A stretch of 64,000 nt of DNA from Streptomyces poonensis (lineage in GTDB: Bacteria > Actinomycetota > Actinomycetes > Streptomycetales > Streptomycetaceae): the NCBI RefSeq assembly GCF_014650915.1, contig NZ_BMVW01000014.1:88126-152125 (forward strand), read 5' to 3'. This document shows positions 33,219-42,545 of this stretch, piece after piece (positions within the stretch are counted from its first letter, which is position 1; every line of letters starts with the position of its first letter). Below the pieces are notes generated by a model. It worked only from the letters and a program-made list of their open reading frames with translations. It did not search any database and had not been told where the DNA came from. Position numbers and translations under genes: made by a program.

Positions 33219-34225
33219 GCGCTCGGCTCCTGTCGACGCAGACGGTGGGCGGCCATGAGGAGAAGGACGGCGACACCACCGAGCATCGTGGCGTTGACCA
33301 CGTACTTCACCGTGCCATCGACGTCGCCGAGCGGTTCGACCAGGAAGGACAGCCCGGCGCGGACGACGAGGGCACTGCCCGCGACGGCCAGTACGTGCCG
33401 ACGGCCCCAGCCCGGCCGGCGCGACCAGCGCAGCAAGAGCCAGCCGAGTACGGCCATGGCGACGACGTTCACCGTCACCCCAGCCCAGGTCGCCGGCAGC
33501 AGCTGATGGGTGCACCACGCGATCCCTGTGACAGCGCCGACCAGCCACCACGACGGCGCTTTCGCAGACGATCGGGTCCTCGCGGGCCGGACGGTGAACG
33601 CTGCGGCGATCAGGGCGATGGCGACCACGGCGGCGGCGAACAGCTGCGCCGGGACGGCGGTGGAGTCCGCCGCCGTGTCGTTGTGGATCAGTGCGGCGCT
33701 CAGCGCCCACAGCGGCACCATGACGCCGACGCCGACCGGGCCCAGCCACCGCCGGTCCGCGATGCGCGGCGCACAGGATTCGACCACCGCGATCGGAGCG
33801 GCGAAACTCCAGATCACATGCCCCCCGACATAGTTCAGCGAGCTTGCCGCGTCGACCCCCAGGCCCGGGATGAGGGTGACCAGCGTCTGGGTCGCCCAGT
33901 CGGGGCCGTCGGCGTCGACCCTATGGTCGAACAGGGACTGGTCGATCAAGCCGGCCTGTACCACGCCGAAGGCCGCGCTCAGCAGCAGGATCGTCGGCCA
34001 GCCGTGACCGGTGCGCCGAGTGATCTCGCGGATGAGCACGGCGACGGTTCCGTAGAGTGGCGCGAGGATGAGCAGGCCCGCCAGCAGCTCAAGCGGCCGA
34101 CCTGTGCTTTCGCCGTAGCCGATGAGGTATTCCGCGCTGATCGGAGACAACACCAGCAGGCCGGCCACCGCCGCCCAGCGGTGCCCGAACCGCGGCAGTG
34201 CGGCAGGAGCGGATACTGCGGGCAT
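33212..34225 (-). CDS. Multi-pass membrane protein of unknown function
   Basis: A 337-residue integral membrane protein with about eight or nine hydrophobic segments, for example WAAVAGLLVLSPISAEYLIG, ELLAGLLILAPLYGTVAVLI and LFAAAVVAIALIAAAFTV. A conserved-looking polar loop VLIREITRRTGHGWPTILLL and the segment SLNYVGGHVIWSFAAPIAVV suggest a functional pocket. The start EYLIGYGE region is reminiscent of CPBP-like membrane proteins but the EE-x3-R motif is not found. It is upstream of and overlaps a broken glycosidase-like gene, so the pair formed an operon. Confidence 0.75.
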   Translation of the reverse strand: MPAVSAPAALPRFGHRWAAVAGLLVLSPISAEYLIGYGESTGRPLELLAGLLILAPLYGTVAVLIREITRRTGHGWPTILLLSAAFGVVQAGLIDQSLFDHRVDADGPDWATQTLVTLIPGLGVDAASSLNYVGGHVIWSFAAPIAVVESCAPRIADRRWLGPVGVGVMVPLWALSAALIHNDTAADSTAVPAQLFAAAVVAIALIAAAFTVRPARTRSSAKAPSWWLVGAVTGIAWCTHQLLPATWAGVTVNVVAMAVLGWLLLRWSRRPGWGRRHVLAVAGSALVVRAGLSFLVEPLGDVDGTVKYVVNATMLGGVAVLLLMAAHRLRRQEPSAC

Positions 34226-34349
34226 GAGGATCCTTCGCGTGGTGGGTCAAGGGTTCGGGTGTCATCGGTCCGGTCGATGCTAGAGAGACAGCCGACGGCC
34301 GGGCATCCGTCTTCCGGCCAGGAGCGCACGACTTCCGTCTAGAGGTGCG

Positions 34350-34720
34350 CGACCCTCCGTCCATGCGCGGCCGAAGACATAGCCGGTCACGGTGAGCGGG
34401 GTGCCGGTCAGGCCGGGCTCCAGGAGGCTGGTGCGCCGCGGTGAGTTCGGTCTGAAGGAGGGACCTTCCAGCTGCTTCGGGGTGGGGTGGTCGCCGTCGT
34501 CGCACGACGGGGTGAGTTCCGGTGCCGTGCCGGTCGTCACCGCGGTGCGGGCGAGGGCCGGGCCGCCGGCCACGGCGACGACGGCGACGGGGATCGCGGC
34601 GGTGGCCGCGAGTGCCGCGCGCGGCACCGTCCCGCGAAGGGCGGGGCGCCGGGCCCGGCCACCTCCAGCCGGTGCAGCGGCACGTCCCCCGCGCCGGGCA
34701 GGCTCGGAACTCCCGGTAGG
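34350..34720 (-). pseudogene. Truncated intradiol ring-cleavage dioxygenase-like gene
   Basis: The minus strand encodes an export-type N-terminus (ALAATAAIPVAVVAVAGGPA) then PELTPSCDDGDHPTPKQLEG, RPNSPRRTSLLEPGLTGTPL and TVTGYVFGRAWT, where similarity ends. This is the N-terminal third of an exported intradiol dioxygenase-like protein; the iron-binding Tyr/His residues lie in the missing part. It is divergent from the LysR gene, which may once have regulated it. Confidence 0.65.
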
Positions 34721-34856
34721 ACGGTGGTGCTGCTGCGTATCGGTCGCGCTTCTCTCGCGGACACCGGCCGGGTCGGGCACATCCGTACCCGCTCTGGTCT
34801 GTACCAACCCCTGTCAACCCCTTGCCCGTCGCGCCCGGGCGCCGCAAGCTCCTGCC

Positions 34857-35957
34857 ATGGAGCTGGAGTTGCGGCATCTGAAGACCATCCGGACCACCGC
34901 GGACGCAGGCAGCCTGACCAGGGCGGCGACGGTGCTCGGGCTCGCCCAGCCCGCACTCAGCGCACAGCTGAGACGCATCGAACGGGCGCTGGGCGGTGCG
35001 CTGTTCGAGCGCGGCCGGCACGGTGTACGGACCACCGCCCTCGGCGAGCTGGTTCTGGAACGCACCCGGATCGTGCTGCCCGCGGTGAGCGACCTCCAGC
35101 GGGAGGCGGCCCGCTTCGCCCGGGCCCGGCGGGGCGGGGAGCGGCTGCGGCTGCGGCTCGGCGGGACGCACGGACCGCTGCTGGGTGCGCTGGTGGACCG
35201 GCTGGCCGACGCCGCACCCGGCACCGCCGTGTCCACCTGTGCCTCCTGGTCGGAACGGGAACTCGCGGAGCTGCTGGCCGAGGGCCGCCTGGACTTCGTG
35301 CTCACCGGCACCTGCGGCTCGGCCCCGCCACCGGAGTGCCCCCACGTCCGGTGGGAGGAGATCGCCGTCGACCCGGTTTTCGTGATGCTCGCCGACGGTC
35401 ACCGGCTGGCCCGCGGGCGGGAGGTCGACCTGGCCGCGCTCGTGGACGAGGAGTGGGCGTGCGTCCCCGGCGACGGCTGTTTCGCGGACTGCTTCACCGC
35501 GGCCTGCGCCCGGGCCGGCTTCACCCCCCGGCGCATGTACGAGACGGACACCGCGTCCTGTGTGCATCTGGTGCAGGTGGGCCGGGCGGTGGGTCTGTGC
35601 CGGGCCACCTTTCCGCCGACGCCCGGGCTCACCATCCGTCCGCTCGCCGGCACGCCCTTGTCGTGGCGGCACCTGCTGGGCTGGCACCCGTCCGGACAGC
35701 AGCCGGACACCGTGGCCACGGTGCTGGCCCAGGCACGCGAGGCGCACGCGGGCGTGGCGGCGCGCAGCGACAGTTACGCGCGCTGGCTCGCGCAGCGCCG
35801 CCCGGCACCGAACGCCCTGCCGCATCCGGCGTACGGGACGGTTCGCGCAACGGGTTACACGACGGATCCCGCAACGGATCCCGCGATGGTCCCCGCAATG
35901 GATTCCACGACGGCTCCCGCAACGGGTTACATAACGCGAGGGCAGGGGGTCGGCTGA
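34857..35957 (+). CDS. LysR family transcriptional regulator
   Basis: A 366-residue LysR-type regulator. Residues 1-60 are the winged HTH (LRHLKTIRTTADAGSLTRAA and LAQPALSAQLRRIERALGGA); residues about 90-295 form the two-lobed effector domain (LRLRLGGTHGPLLGALVD, LDFVLTGTCG). The last 35 residues are an imperfect repeat rich in Thr, Asp, Pro and Ala encoded by 12-base units at about 35844-35935, absent from typical LysR proteins, which are about 300-320 residues. It is divergent from the broken dioxygenase gene, whose regulator it probably was. ATG 34857 matches the family start. Confidence 0.87.
   Translation: MELELRHLKTIRTTADAGSLTRAATVLGLAQPALSAQLRRIERALGGALFERGRHGVRTTALGELVLERTRIVLPAVSDLQREAARFARARRGGERLRLRLGGTHGPLLGALVDRLADAAPGTAVSTCASWSERELAELLAEGRLDFVLTGTCGSAPPPECPHVRWEEIAVDPVFVMLADGHRLARGREVDLAALVDEEWACVPGDGCFADCFTAACARAGFTPRRMYETDTASCVHLVQVGRAVGLCRATFPPTPGLTIRPLAGTPLSWRHLLGWHPSGQQPDTVATVLAQAREAHAGVAARSDSYARWLAQRRPAPNALPHPAYGTVRATGYTTDPATDPAMVPAMDSTTAPATGYITRGQGVG
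35844..35935 (+). repeat. 12-base imperfect tandem repeat in the LysR C-terminus
   Basis: Six to eight degenerate units of the type ACGGATCCCGCA / ACGGCTCCCGCA encode repeats of (A/S)-T-(D/A)-P and similar. The repeat keeps the reading frame and extends the protein to its stop. Confidence 0.55.
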
Positions 35958-36026
35958 CGTCTTACGGGCCGCGGCGGATCCTCCCTACGGTTTCGGCACT
36001 CCCACCGACTCCGAGGAGACATCCCC

Positions 36027-37388
36027 ATGCTCCAACGACACATCAGAGCCGCGTGCGCCGCCGCCGCGGCGGCTGGTGCCCTGCTCGTGGCCGGGCTCAG
36101 CGGCTCCGCGAGCGCCCAGCCCACCACCGCCACCCCCTCCACCTCCACCGTGCCGACGGCGGCCGAGAGTCTGTGCACCGCCGCGGCCCCGCCCGGCCTC
36201 CTCGCCGCGCTCCAGCGGGACCTCGGCCTGGACCGGCAGCAGGCGGACCGTCGCCTGGCGAACGAGGCCGAGGCGGGCGCCACCGCGGGCCGGCTGCGTG
36301 CCGCCGTGGGCGCGCACTTCGCGGGCGCCTGGGTGAGCGGGACGCTGTCGGACACCCTGACCGTGGCCACGACCGACCCGGCCGACGTGCGCGCCATCCG
36401 GGCGCGGGGCGCCGACGCCGTCGTCGTGGACCACTCCCTGGCCGCGCTGGACGCGGCCAAGGCACGCGTGGACCGGGCCGCCGCGCTCCACGGCACCACC
36501 GACACACCGGTGTGGTACGTCGACGTCCCCACCAACACGCTGGTGGTGCAGGCGACACGGGCGGACGCCGCCCGCTCCCTGCTCGCCGCGGCAGGCGTCG
36601 ACGCCTCCCTCAGCCGGATCGTGCAGGCCACCGAACACCCCCGCCCGCTCTACGACCTGCGGGGCGGTGACGCCTACTACATCGGCAACAGCGGCCGCTG
36701 CTCCATCGGTTTCGCGGTGACCCGGGGCACCCAGCAGGGGTTCGCCACGGCCGGTCACTGCGGCCGCGCCGGCACCAGCACCACCGGTTCCAACCGGGTC
36801 GCTCAGGGCACGTTCCAGGCGTCGGTCTTCCCCGGCAACGACATGGCCTGGGTGGCCACGAACGCCAACTGGACGGCGACGCCGTACGTCAACGGCTCCA
36901 GTGCACAGGTCGCCGGGTCCACGCAGGCCACGGTGGGCTCCTCCGTCTGCCGTTCCGGCTCCACGACGGGCTGGCACTGCGGCACGGTGCAGCAGCTCAA
37001 CTCCAGCGTGACGTACCCGGAGGGCACCGTCGCCGGTGTCACCCGCACCTCGGTGTGCGCCGAACCGGGCGACTCGGGCGGCTCGTACATCTCCGGCAGC
37101 CAGGCCCAGGGCGTCACCTCGGGCGGCTCCGGCAACTGCACGAGCGGCGGCACGACCTACTTCCAGCCGATCAACCCGATCCTCCAGAACTACGGCCTCA
37201 CCCTGAAGACCACCGCGCCCGACCCCGGCAACCCGGGCAACCCGGGCGGCACCTGGTCGGCCGGCACCGTCTACCAGGCGGGCGACACGGTCACGTACGG
37301 CGGCGCCACCTACCGCTGCCTGCAGGGCCACCAGGCCCAGCCGGGCTGGGAGCCGCCGAACACACCGGCGCTGTGGCAGCGGGCATGA
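36027..37388 (+). CDS. Streptogrisin C-like secreted serine protease with chitin-binding domain
   Basis: A 453-residue prepro-enzyme. Residues 1-30 are a signal peptide (ending ASA); about 31-205 an alpha-lytic-type propeptide; about 206-395 the S1 protease with His244 (TAGHC), Asp272 (GNDMAW) and Ser350 (PGDSGGS). A Gly/Asn/Pro linker leads to a CBM5/12-type chitin-binding domain (WSAGTVYQAGDTVTYGGATY, about 409-453). The architecture and length match S. griseus streptogrisin C (457 residues). It should digest proteins outside the cell, possibly bound to chitin. Mature-enzyme cysteines 225/245, 308/318 and 344/371 are conserved. It stands alone. Confidence 0.94.
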   Translation: MLQRHIRAACAAAAAAGALLVAGLSGSASAQPTTATPSTSTVPTAAESLCTAAAPPGLLAALQRDLGLDRQQADRRLANEAEAGATAGRLRAAVGAHFAGAWVSGTLSDTLTVATTDPADVRAIRARGADAVVVDHSLAALDAAKARVDRAAALHGTTDTPVWYVDVPTNTLVVQATRADAARSLLAAAGVDASLSRIVQATEHPRPLYDLRGGDAYYIGNSGRCSIGFAVTRGTQQGFATAGHCGRAGTSTTGSNRVAQGTFQASVFPGNDMAWVATNANWTATPYVNGSSAQVAGSTQATVGSSVCRSGSTTGWHCGTVQQLNSSVTYPEGTVAGVTRTSVCAEPGDSGGSYISGSQAQGVTSGGSGNCTSGGTTYFQPINPILQNYGLTLKTTAPDPGNPGNPGGTWSAGTVYQAGDTVTYGGATYRCLQGHQAQPGWEPPNTPALWQRA

Positions 37389-37399
37389 GCAGGGGCCGG

Positions 37400-37715
37400 A
37401 CGCCCCCGCCCGCAACCGCGCCACCTGCCCCGCGCCGAACTGCGTCGTACGGCGCATGTGGTCCACGATGACACCGAGCCGGGCCTCGTCCAGGTCGTCG
37501 AAGAGGGCGTACCAGCCACCGCCGAGCCGGTCCCACAGGCGGCCGGACTCGGCGATGCGCTCCGGCACGGTCACCACCAGCGCCTTGCACCGGTCCGTGG
37601 TGTCCCGTTCCTGGCGCACATGACCGACCTTTTTCAGCCGGTCCACCAGCCGGTTCACCAGCCGGGTCGCCGGCCAGGTCAGCTCGGCGATCCGGCCGGC
37701 GGTCACGTGCATCCT
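37400..37715 (-). pseudogene. C-terminal relic of a MarR-type regulator
   Basis: The minus strand reads HVTAGRIAELTWPATRLVNR, LVDRLKKVGHVRQERDTTDR and CKALVVTVPERIAESGRLWD, a MarR winged helix with the DR-x-D-T-T-D-R wing, then a dimer helix. The N-terminal third is missing and upstream frames are scrambled. It lies immediately downstream of the protease gene, antisense to it. Confidence 0.6.
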
Positions 37716-37769
37716 CCAGCAGCCGCGACCGCCCGCCCTGCGCCGTCCCGCCGCACCCCTTAGCTCGCG

Positions 37770-38200
37770 TGATGCGGAAGCAGAAAGCGTACGACGCAGT
37801 GACGGTCCGGTGTGACGGTGGCGCGGACAGGGGCCGCGGCGGCTGGAAGGGGTAGGCGTCCCCGGCGTCCAGCACGAGCATCTGGTAGTGGTCGTTCGCC
37901 TGGTTGTGCTCCGCGACGCTGCCGCGCCATACCGTGCCGATCTGGACGTCGGCTTGTCCGCCGTCACCGCGCAGGAGAGGCCGCCGAAGTGGTCCGCCGC
38001 TCGCTCGGGTGGAACGCTGACCACCGGCAGGCTCAGGCGGTGGCCGATGACCTCGGTGATGTCCCGAAGGGCATGTCCTGGTCGGCGGCTCCGGGCCGGC
38101 GTGCACCCGGTGACGCCGTCTCCGGGGCCGGCCGGTACAGCCGGGCCGCGCCCTTGGTGTGCACCGTGGGCATCGGTTGGTGCCGTCCCGGCGCAAGCGG
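37770..38200 (-). pseudogene. Relic of an NAD-dependent epimerase-like gene and adjoining debris
   Basis: In different frames of the minus strand: PTVHTKGAARLYRPAPETAS, then ALRDITEVIGHRLSLPVVSV with PPERAADHFGG, the C-terminal region of an extended SDR epimerase. Next to it TVWRGSVAEHNQANDHYQML with VLDAGDAYPFQP belongs to some other protein I do not recognise. Several frameshifts are evident. Confidence 0.5.
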
Positions 38201-38201
38201 A

Positions 38202-38233
38202 TACGCCGGTACGCCGGTACGCCGGTACGCCGG
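38202..38233. repeat. Four perfect 8-base tandem repeats
   Basis: TACGCCGG is repeated four times without change (38202-38233), inside the relic zone. A simple sequence expansion; no function evident. Confidence 0.7.
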
Positions 38234-38629
38234 GCGATGCAGATGAGGGTGGGGCGAAGCCGTGGTGGTCGAGCGAGCTGTGCACGGTGGGCCGAGGCGG
38301 ACGACCGTGGCCCTGGCTTCGCGCCGGGCCGGCGCGGCGGCCGCTTCCTCCGCCGGGTCCCGGCGCACCGCCGGCGCCGGGTGGATCGGGCGCGTCCCGC
38401 TCGGTGCCGGGCTGTCCCACAGCCAGTCGTCCAGCCGCACGACAGCCGCCCGCCAGCCCTCGACGTCGACCGGCTCCCCGGCACGATGCCTCCGCTCGTG
38501 GATACCAGGGGCTCCCGCTGCCCTCCGTGCTGGTGCTCGACTCCGCCGCCCTCCACCTGACCGCCTCGGGCCTGGACGACACGCTGTCGGACCGCATCCG
38601 GTCCGCCATGCTGCTCTACGCCGCCGGGC

Positions 38630-38990
38630 ACGACCTGCACGGGTCTCCTCGAACGAGGCGAATCCGCTGACACCGGCGTTGACGAACAGGACGTCGGGGC
38701 TCCGAACTTGATCGACGCGGGCGGCCGGCACAGTGATGCCGGGTAACAGTGATGCCGGGTGACAGCGATGCCGGGTAACGACGCAGCGTCGCTGCGTGCC
38801 GCGCTCACCCGGTCGCCGAGCCGGTCACGGGCGGCACCCAGTGCGGACCGGTCACGCCCGGTGCGTCAGCACGCGTGCTCCTTCCGTCGGTGAGCAGTCA
38901 GGCGGTGGCCAGGCCGAGACCGCTGCTGCCTCCCGCGATCACGGCGACATCGGCTTCGCATCCGCCCAGGGCGGATATCTTCCTGTCGCG
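38630..38990 (-). pseudogene. Scrambled short-chain dehydrogenase relic
   Basis: Near 38900-38960 the minus strand gives DVAVIAGGSSGLGLATA, the cofactor motif of an SDR; near 38640-38700 it gives DVLFVNAGVSGFASFEET, the following NAG segment. Between them lie repeats and unrelated sequence, and the catalytic Ser/Tyr/Lys region is absent. A decayed gene. Confidence 0.6.
38731..38778. repeat. Three 16-base tandem repeats
   Basis: Units of the form CAGTGATGCCGGGTAA occur at 38731-38746, 38747-38762 (TGA ending) and 38763-38778 (one internal change), interrupting the SDR relic. Confidence 0.7.
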
Positions 38991-39084
38991 AAGATCGGCA
39001 TGGCAGGAATCGGTATCTGGTTTCCACTCAGGTGAGGTCTGGCACGGTGGCCGAGAGGATGAGCCCGGAGCCGGCCCCTTGCTG

Positions 39085-39393
39085 TCAGTCGGTGTACTCG
39101 CCGTGGGCGAAGCGTCGTGCCTCACGACGCCCCGCGTAGCGTTCCCTGCGGTTGTCTGCCTTGGCCCACTGCTGCCGCTCCCTGATGTGGGAGCGCCTTT
39201 TGCATCCTGCGCAGCAATTGCCGCCGTAGAACAGCTGCATGGCGGGGTGCTCCCACTGGCAGCGGGTGCCCGGGTCGTCTCGTATCGGGGCCGGCGGCAG
39301 GTCGCAGGGGCCGAAGCGGTGGTCGTGGATCGGCTGGGGATTGTGCTCGGCGTAACGCACCCAGAGGGGCTTTGTGCTGTCTGTACGGGACAT
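39085..39393 (-). CDS. Small Cys/His-rich hypothetical protein
   Basis: A 102-residue basic protein starting MSRTDSTKPLWVRYAEHNPQ. It contains four spaced cysteine sites (GPCDLP, TRCQWEH, GGNCCAGC) with histidines, consistent with a small zinc-binding fold, and a strongly basic C-terminal helix (RERQQWAKADNRRERYAG) that could bind nucleic acid. Similar proteins occur widely in Streptomyces without assigned function, in my recollection. The start at 39393 has AAGGAA eight bases upstream. It is the one intact-looking gene in the relic zone. Confidence 0.6.
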   Translation of the reverse strand: MSRTDSTKPLWVRYAEHNPQPIHDHRFGPCDLPPAPIRDDPGTRCQWEHPAMQLFYGGNCCAGCKRRSHIRERQQWAKADNRRERYAGRREARRFAHGEYTD

Positions 39394-39559
39394 CTCGTTC
39401 CTTGGGGAACCCGCCGCCCGTGCTCCCGGACCTTCCGGGCGGGCGGCTAGGCCAAGGAATCCACGAGGGCTGTCACGGTGGATCGCACGACGCCACGCTC
39501 CTTTCATTGGTGGGCAGCAGACCAGACTATCGGCGCAGGCGGGCCGTGTTCAACGGTGT

Positions 39560-39760
39560 GTGTCCCCGGCCGTGTCCTCCTCGGCCACCAGCGTCGCGGT
39601 GTGGGTACGGACGGGGCGGGGCCCGGGGTGAGGATGAACCGGTGGTGGCGGACCAGGTCCAGCAGGTCGCGGGTGAGCTGGCCGCGACCGGAGAACCGGG
39701 CAGCGTCGGCGGGTTCGTAGCGGGTCAGGCCCCGGTAGGGCGCCTTGGCCGTGTCGGCCT
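39560..39760 (-). pseudogene. N-terminal fragment of an nSTAND-type NTPase
   Basis: The minus strand encodes APYRGLTRYEPADAARFSGR and GQLTRDLLDLVRHHRFILTP, the characteristic start of novel-STAND/WD40 NTPases, but it ends right where the P-loop should come. A relic of a large signalling or defence NTPase. Confidence 0.55.
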
Positions 39761-39904
39761 CGGCCGGACGGGCGGCGAGTGCTGCCTCGGCGCGGCCGCT
39801 CATCGCCCGCCGGGTCACTGCTGACCACGCGCTCACAACCAGGACCGGGCGGGACACTGGGCACCGAACTCGACGGCGTGGGTGACAACTGAGCGCGCGG
39901 ACTA

Positions 39905-40301
39905 TGATTTTCCGGTCGGCCTTCGCCACGACGGCCCAGCGCGCAGGGCGTCCGCATCGTGCAGCACGGCGGAGACACAGCGGGTCAGCACTCCGGCTTC
40001 CTGCTGGTGCCCGACCGCGGCCTCGCCTTCACCTCGCTCACCGACTCCGCGGGAGGCGTCCGCCTGGTCGCCGACCTGTTCATCGACGACTGGGCTCGCA
40101 GGAAGTGGATCGGACCCGGGAACTGGTCGTCCGCGAGCAGCGGCAACCGACCGCCGAGAAGACCCGACAGCAGCTCGCCGCCTACGAGGGCCTCTCTACC
40201 TGACCCAGGGTCGAGTCGACGTCGTGCGCGGTCCCGGCGGACGCGTCGACTGGCTCAGTTCGGGCGGTCGGCTGCCGAGCCATGAGACGGCAGGCAAGTA
40301 G
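39905..40301 (+). pseudogene. C-terminal relic of a class C beta-lactamase-like serine hydrolase
   Basis: The plus strand shows VQHGGDTAGQHSGFLLVPDR and GLAFTSLTDSAGGVRLVADL, the HGG motif and closing helix of a beta-lactamase-fold hydrolase. Then, after frame changes, RELVVREQRQPTAEKTRQQL and LTQGRVDVVRGPGGRVDWLS follow from its extra C-terminal domain. The catalytic S-x-x-K and Y-x-N parts are missing. Confidence 0.55.
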
Positions 40302-40349
40302 CCGGCGCCCTGCGATACGACCGGCCTGCTCGGGCGCTCCGGGCCGGGG

Positions 40350-42545
40350 TCACACCCGGCCCGTCCCACCGCGCCACAGCTGGTGCCGACCGCGACGTCG
40401 GCTGTACGACAGCTTGTCGCGCAACCATTGCACCTGCTCGGTCTCCTCTGCCGGCAGCAGCCCGATCGCGGCAGTGTAATCGTCGGCGGCCGCGGCCCAG
40501 TTCTCCATGCTCTCGTGGGCCAGTGCGCGATGAGCCCGTGTCGTCGGGTCCTCCTCCAGGAGGAGCGCCTGGTCGAAACAGCGCACCGATGCGCCGAACT
40601 CGCCGCGCTCGAAGGCCAGGTCGCCCAGCCCTACCCAGGCGCAGGCGAGTTCGGGGGCGAGCCGCACGGCCGCCTCCAGGTCACTGAGGGCGTCCTCGGA
40701 GCGGTCTTCGTGCTGGGCGATCAGGCCGCGCAGACAGAGCAGGTGCGGCTGCTCCGCGTCGCGTTCGAGTCCCGCGGTCACGTCCTGTGCCGTACCGGAG
40801 ATGTCGCCGCAGGCATGGCGCAGCCCGGCCCGGTTGACATAAGCGTCGAGGAAATCCGGATCGAGTTCGAGAACGCGATCGAAATCCGTGAGCGCACCCT
40901 CGATGTCACCGAGCTCGGCCCGCAGGTCGGCCCGGTTGTACACGGCCTCCGGATACGGCGGTGAGGTACGGATGGCCTCGGAGTAGTCCGCGAGTGCCTC
41001 CTCGCTGCGGCCGGCGAGCCGTAGCAGGGCAGCGCGTTCGAAGTAGTACTCGCTGTGATTCGGGTCCTGCGCGATGACGCGGCCGTAGGCGGCCGCACCG
41101 GCGTCCGGGCCCTGCAGCCTGGCCACCAGTTGGGCTCGGTTGTACTCCAGCACGGAGCGGTGCTGGCCCTGGTCGGCGTTGTCCAGCTCGGCGTCCAGCC
41201 GGGCGATTCCGGCGTCCACCAGACCCAGAGCGCGCTCCGGGTTGCCGAGGTGCGTCTCGATGAGCGCCAGCCCGTTCTCGTTGAACGTCAGGTTGTAGGC
41301 CCGGCGTTCCGCGGTCGGGGAGAGCTGGGAGAGAGCCACCGCGGTGTTCACCCATGCCTTGGCCTTCTGGTGATCCCGCCGTTCCGGTTCCATATAGCGG
41401 GTGAACACCATGGCGCGGCCATAGGCCGCCGACATGTGGACCGAGGGCAGGGCGGTTGCCGCGCAGGCGGCGTCGTAGAGCGCAAGAACGTCCTCCGCAT
41501 GTCCTCCCATCACGCTGTAGGCGATGGCCATCCGGACTGTCACCAGCCAGCACTCCTCCGGAGCGGCTGTCCAGTCCAGCAACGCCTGGGTGCGCGGCCC
41601 CATGTCGAGCAGTGCGTCATAGAACCCTTCGAGCAGCAAGTGCTCCATCGCCTCCCGCAGCGCACGGCTGCCCGCCGTCAGAGGATCACTGCCGTGCTCG
41701 AGGTGGAAGGGCAGCGCTCCACGGCACAGCGAGGTTTCACCGGCGTCGACGGCGGCCTGGAGTTCGCCGGCCCGTACGTCGTGCAGGCGGGCCCGGGTGG
41801 CGGGAGGCAGCTGTGCGTAGCACTCCTCGCCCACCGGGTCCTCGGTTGCGCAGTCGGCGTTCACGAAGACGGCCGCGCGTGCCTGTCGGTCCGCGGGGTC
41901 CGACGGCACCTTCACGGCGTCGTCCGCCGTCTCGGTGCCGGTGCTCGTCCAGCGTGCCGCGTAGCTGCCGAGTGCGGACGCCAGCGCAGGCGGCACGGTC
42001 GGGCCGGCCGTGCACACCAGGAGGCGCAGTCGCCGGGGGTCCGCGCGCCGCAGCAGGATCGCGAGCCACTCCGAGTCGGTCCGATCCGCGTGCTCGGCGT
42101 GGAGAACCAGCAGCGTCGCGGGAGGACCGAGGAAGGACAGGAGGAAATCGGTCAGCCCGTGGGCGATACGCGTGGTGCGGATGTAGGGGTAGAAACGGGT
42201 CCGTTTCTCGGCCGGTGTCAGGGAGGTGAGCGTCTCGCGCGCACACGGCAGTACGGCGCGGAGTTCGGGGGCTGCGGACAGGACCTCGATGTCATGAGCG
42301 GAGACGAGTTCCGGTCGCGACTCGAGGGCTTGCGGAACGAGGAGCCGCATCAGGGTGCCGGCGGCGGTGAAGGGCCCACGCAGTCGGCGGTGCGCGTCCA
42401 GCACCGCGAGCAGTGGCGGACACCCGTTCAGCGCCTGTGGTGCCAGCCGGTGCCTCGAGTCCTCGTCGGGGGCGACGAGCCAGATGTGGGACTGCCGGTC
42501 CGGAGGGGGCGGATCGAGCTGGGGGACTGGGTCGGGTTTCTTCAC
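40350..42545 (-). CDS. TPR-repeat protein of a putative RiPP operon
   Basis: A 731-residue soluble protein. Residues about 15-250 look like a degenerate STAND/AAA-type module as in LAL regulators (SHIWLVAPDEDSRHRL, ATLLVLHAEHADRTDSEWLA, LRLLVCTAGPTVPPALASAL) but with no Walker A. The C-terminal half has at least six TPRs (SEYYFERAALLRLAGRSEEA, AVYNRADLRAELGDIEGALT, DAYVNRAGLRHACGDISGTA). There is no HTH, so it is probably a protein-binding scaffold or sensor rather than a DNA-binding regulator. GTG 42545 is the likely start because it overlaps the M50 stop as GTGA, implying translational coupling; an ATG 18 codons upstream is possible. Confidence 0.75.
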   Translation of the reverse strand: MKKPDPVPQLDPPPPDRQSHIWLVAPDEDSRHRLAPQALNGCPPLLAVLDAHRRLRGPFTAAGTLMRLLVPQALESRPELVSAHDIEVLSAAPELRAVLPCARETLTSLTPAEKRTRFYPYIRTTRIAHGLTDFLLSFLGPPATLLVLHAEHADRTDSEWLAILLRRADPRRLRLLVCTAGPTVPPALASALGSYAARWTSTGTETADDAVKVPSDPADRQARAAVFVNADCATEDPVGEECYAQLPPATRARLHDVRAGELQAAVDAGETSLCRGALPFHLEHGSDPLTAGSRALREAMEHLLLEGFYDALLDMGPRTQALLDWTAAPEECWLVTVRMAIAYSVMGGHAEDVLALYDAACAATALPSVHMSAAYGRAMVFTRYMEPERRDHQKAKAWVNTAVALSQLSPTAERRAYNLTFNENGLALIETHLGNPERALGLVDAGIARLDAELDNADQGQHRSVLEYNRAQLVARLQGPDAGAAAYGRVIAQDPNHSEYYFERAALLRLAGRSEEALADYSEAIRTSPPYPEAVYNRADLRAELGDIEGALTDFDRVLELDPDFLDAYVNRAGLRHACGDISGTAQDVTAGLERDAEQPHLLCLRGLIAQHEDRSEDALSDLEAAVRLAPELACAWVGLGDLAFERGEFGASVRCFDQALLLEEDPTTRAHRALAHESMENWAAAADDYTAAIGLLPAEETEQVQWLRDKLSYSRRRGRHQLWRGGTGRV

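Noticed and set aside
35985..38609. An 874-codon minus-strand frame opposite the streptogrisin-like gene
   Set aside because: Mostly antisense of a conserved protease gene; only its outer part overlaps the separately reported MarR and epimerase relics.
38202..38778. Tandem repeats considered as a CRISPR array
   Set aside because: Units of 8 and 16 bases are contiguous without spacers; no cas genes are present.
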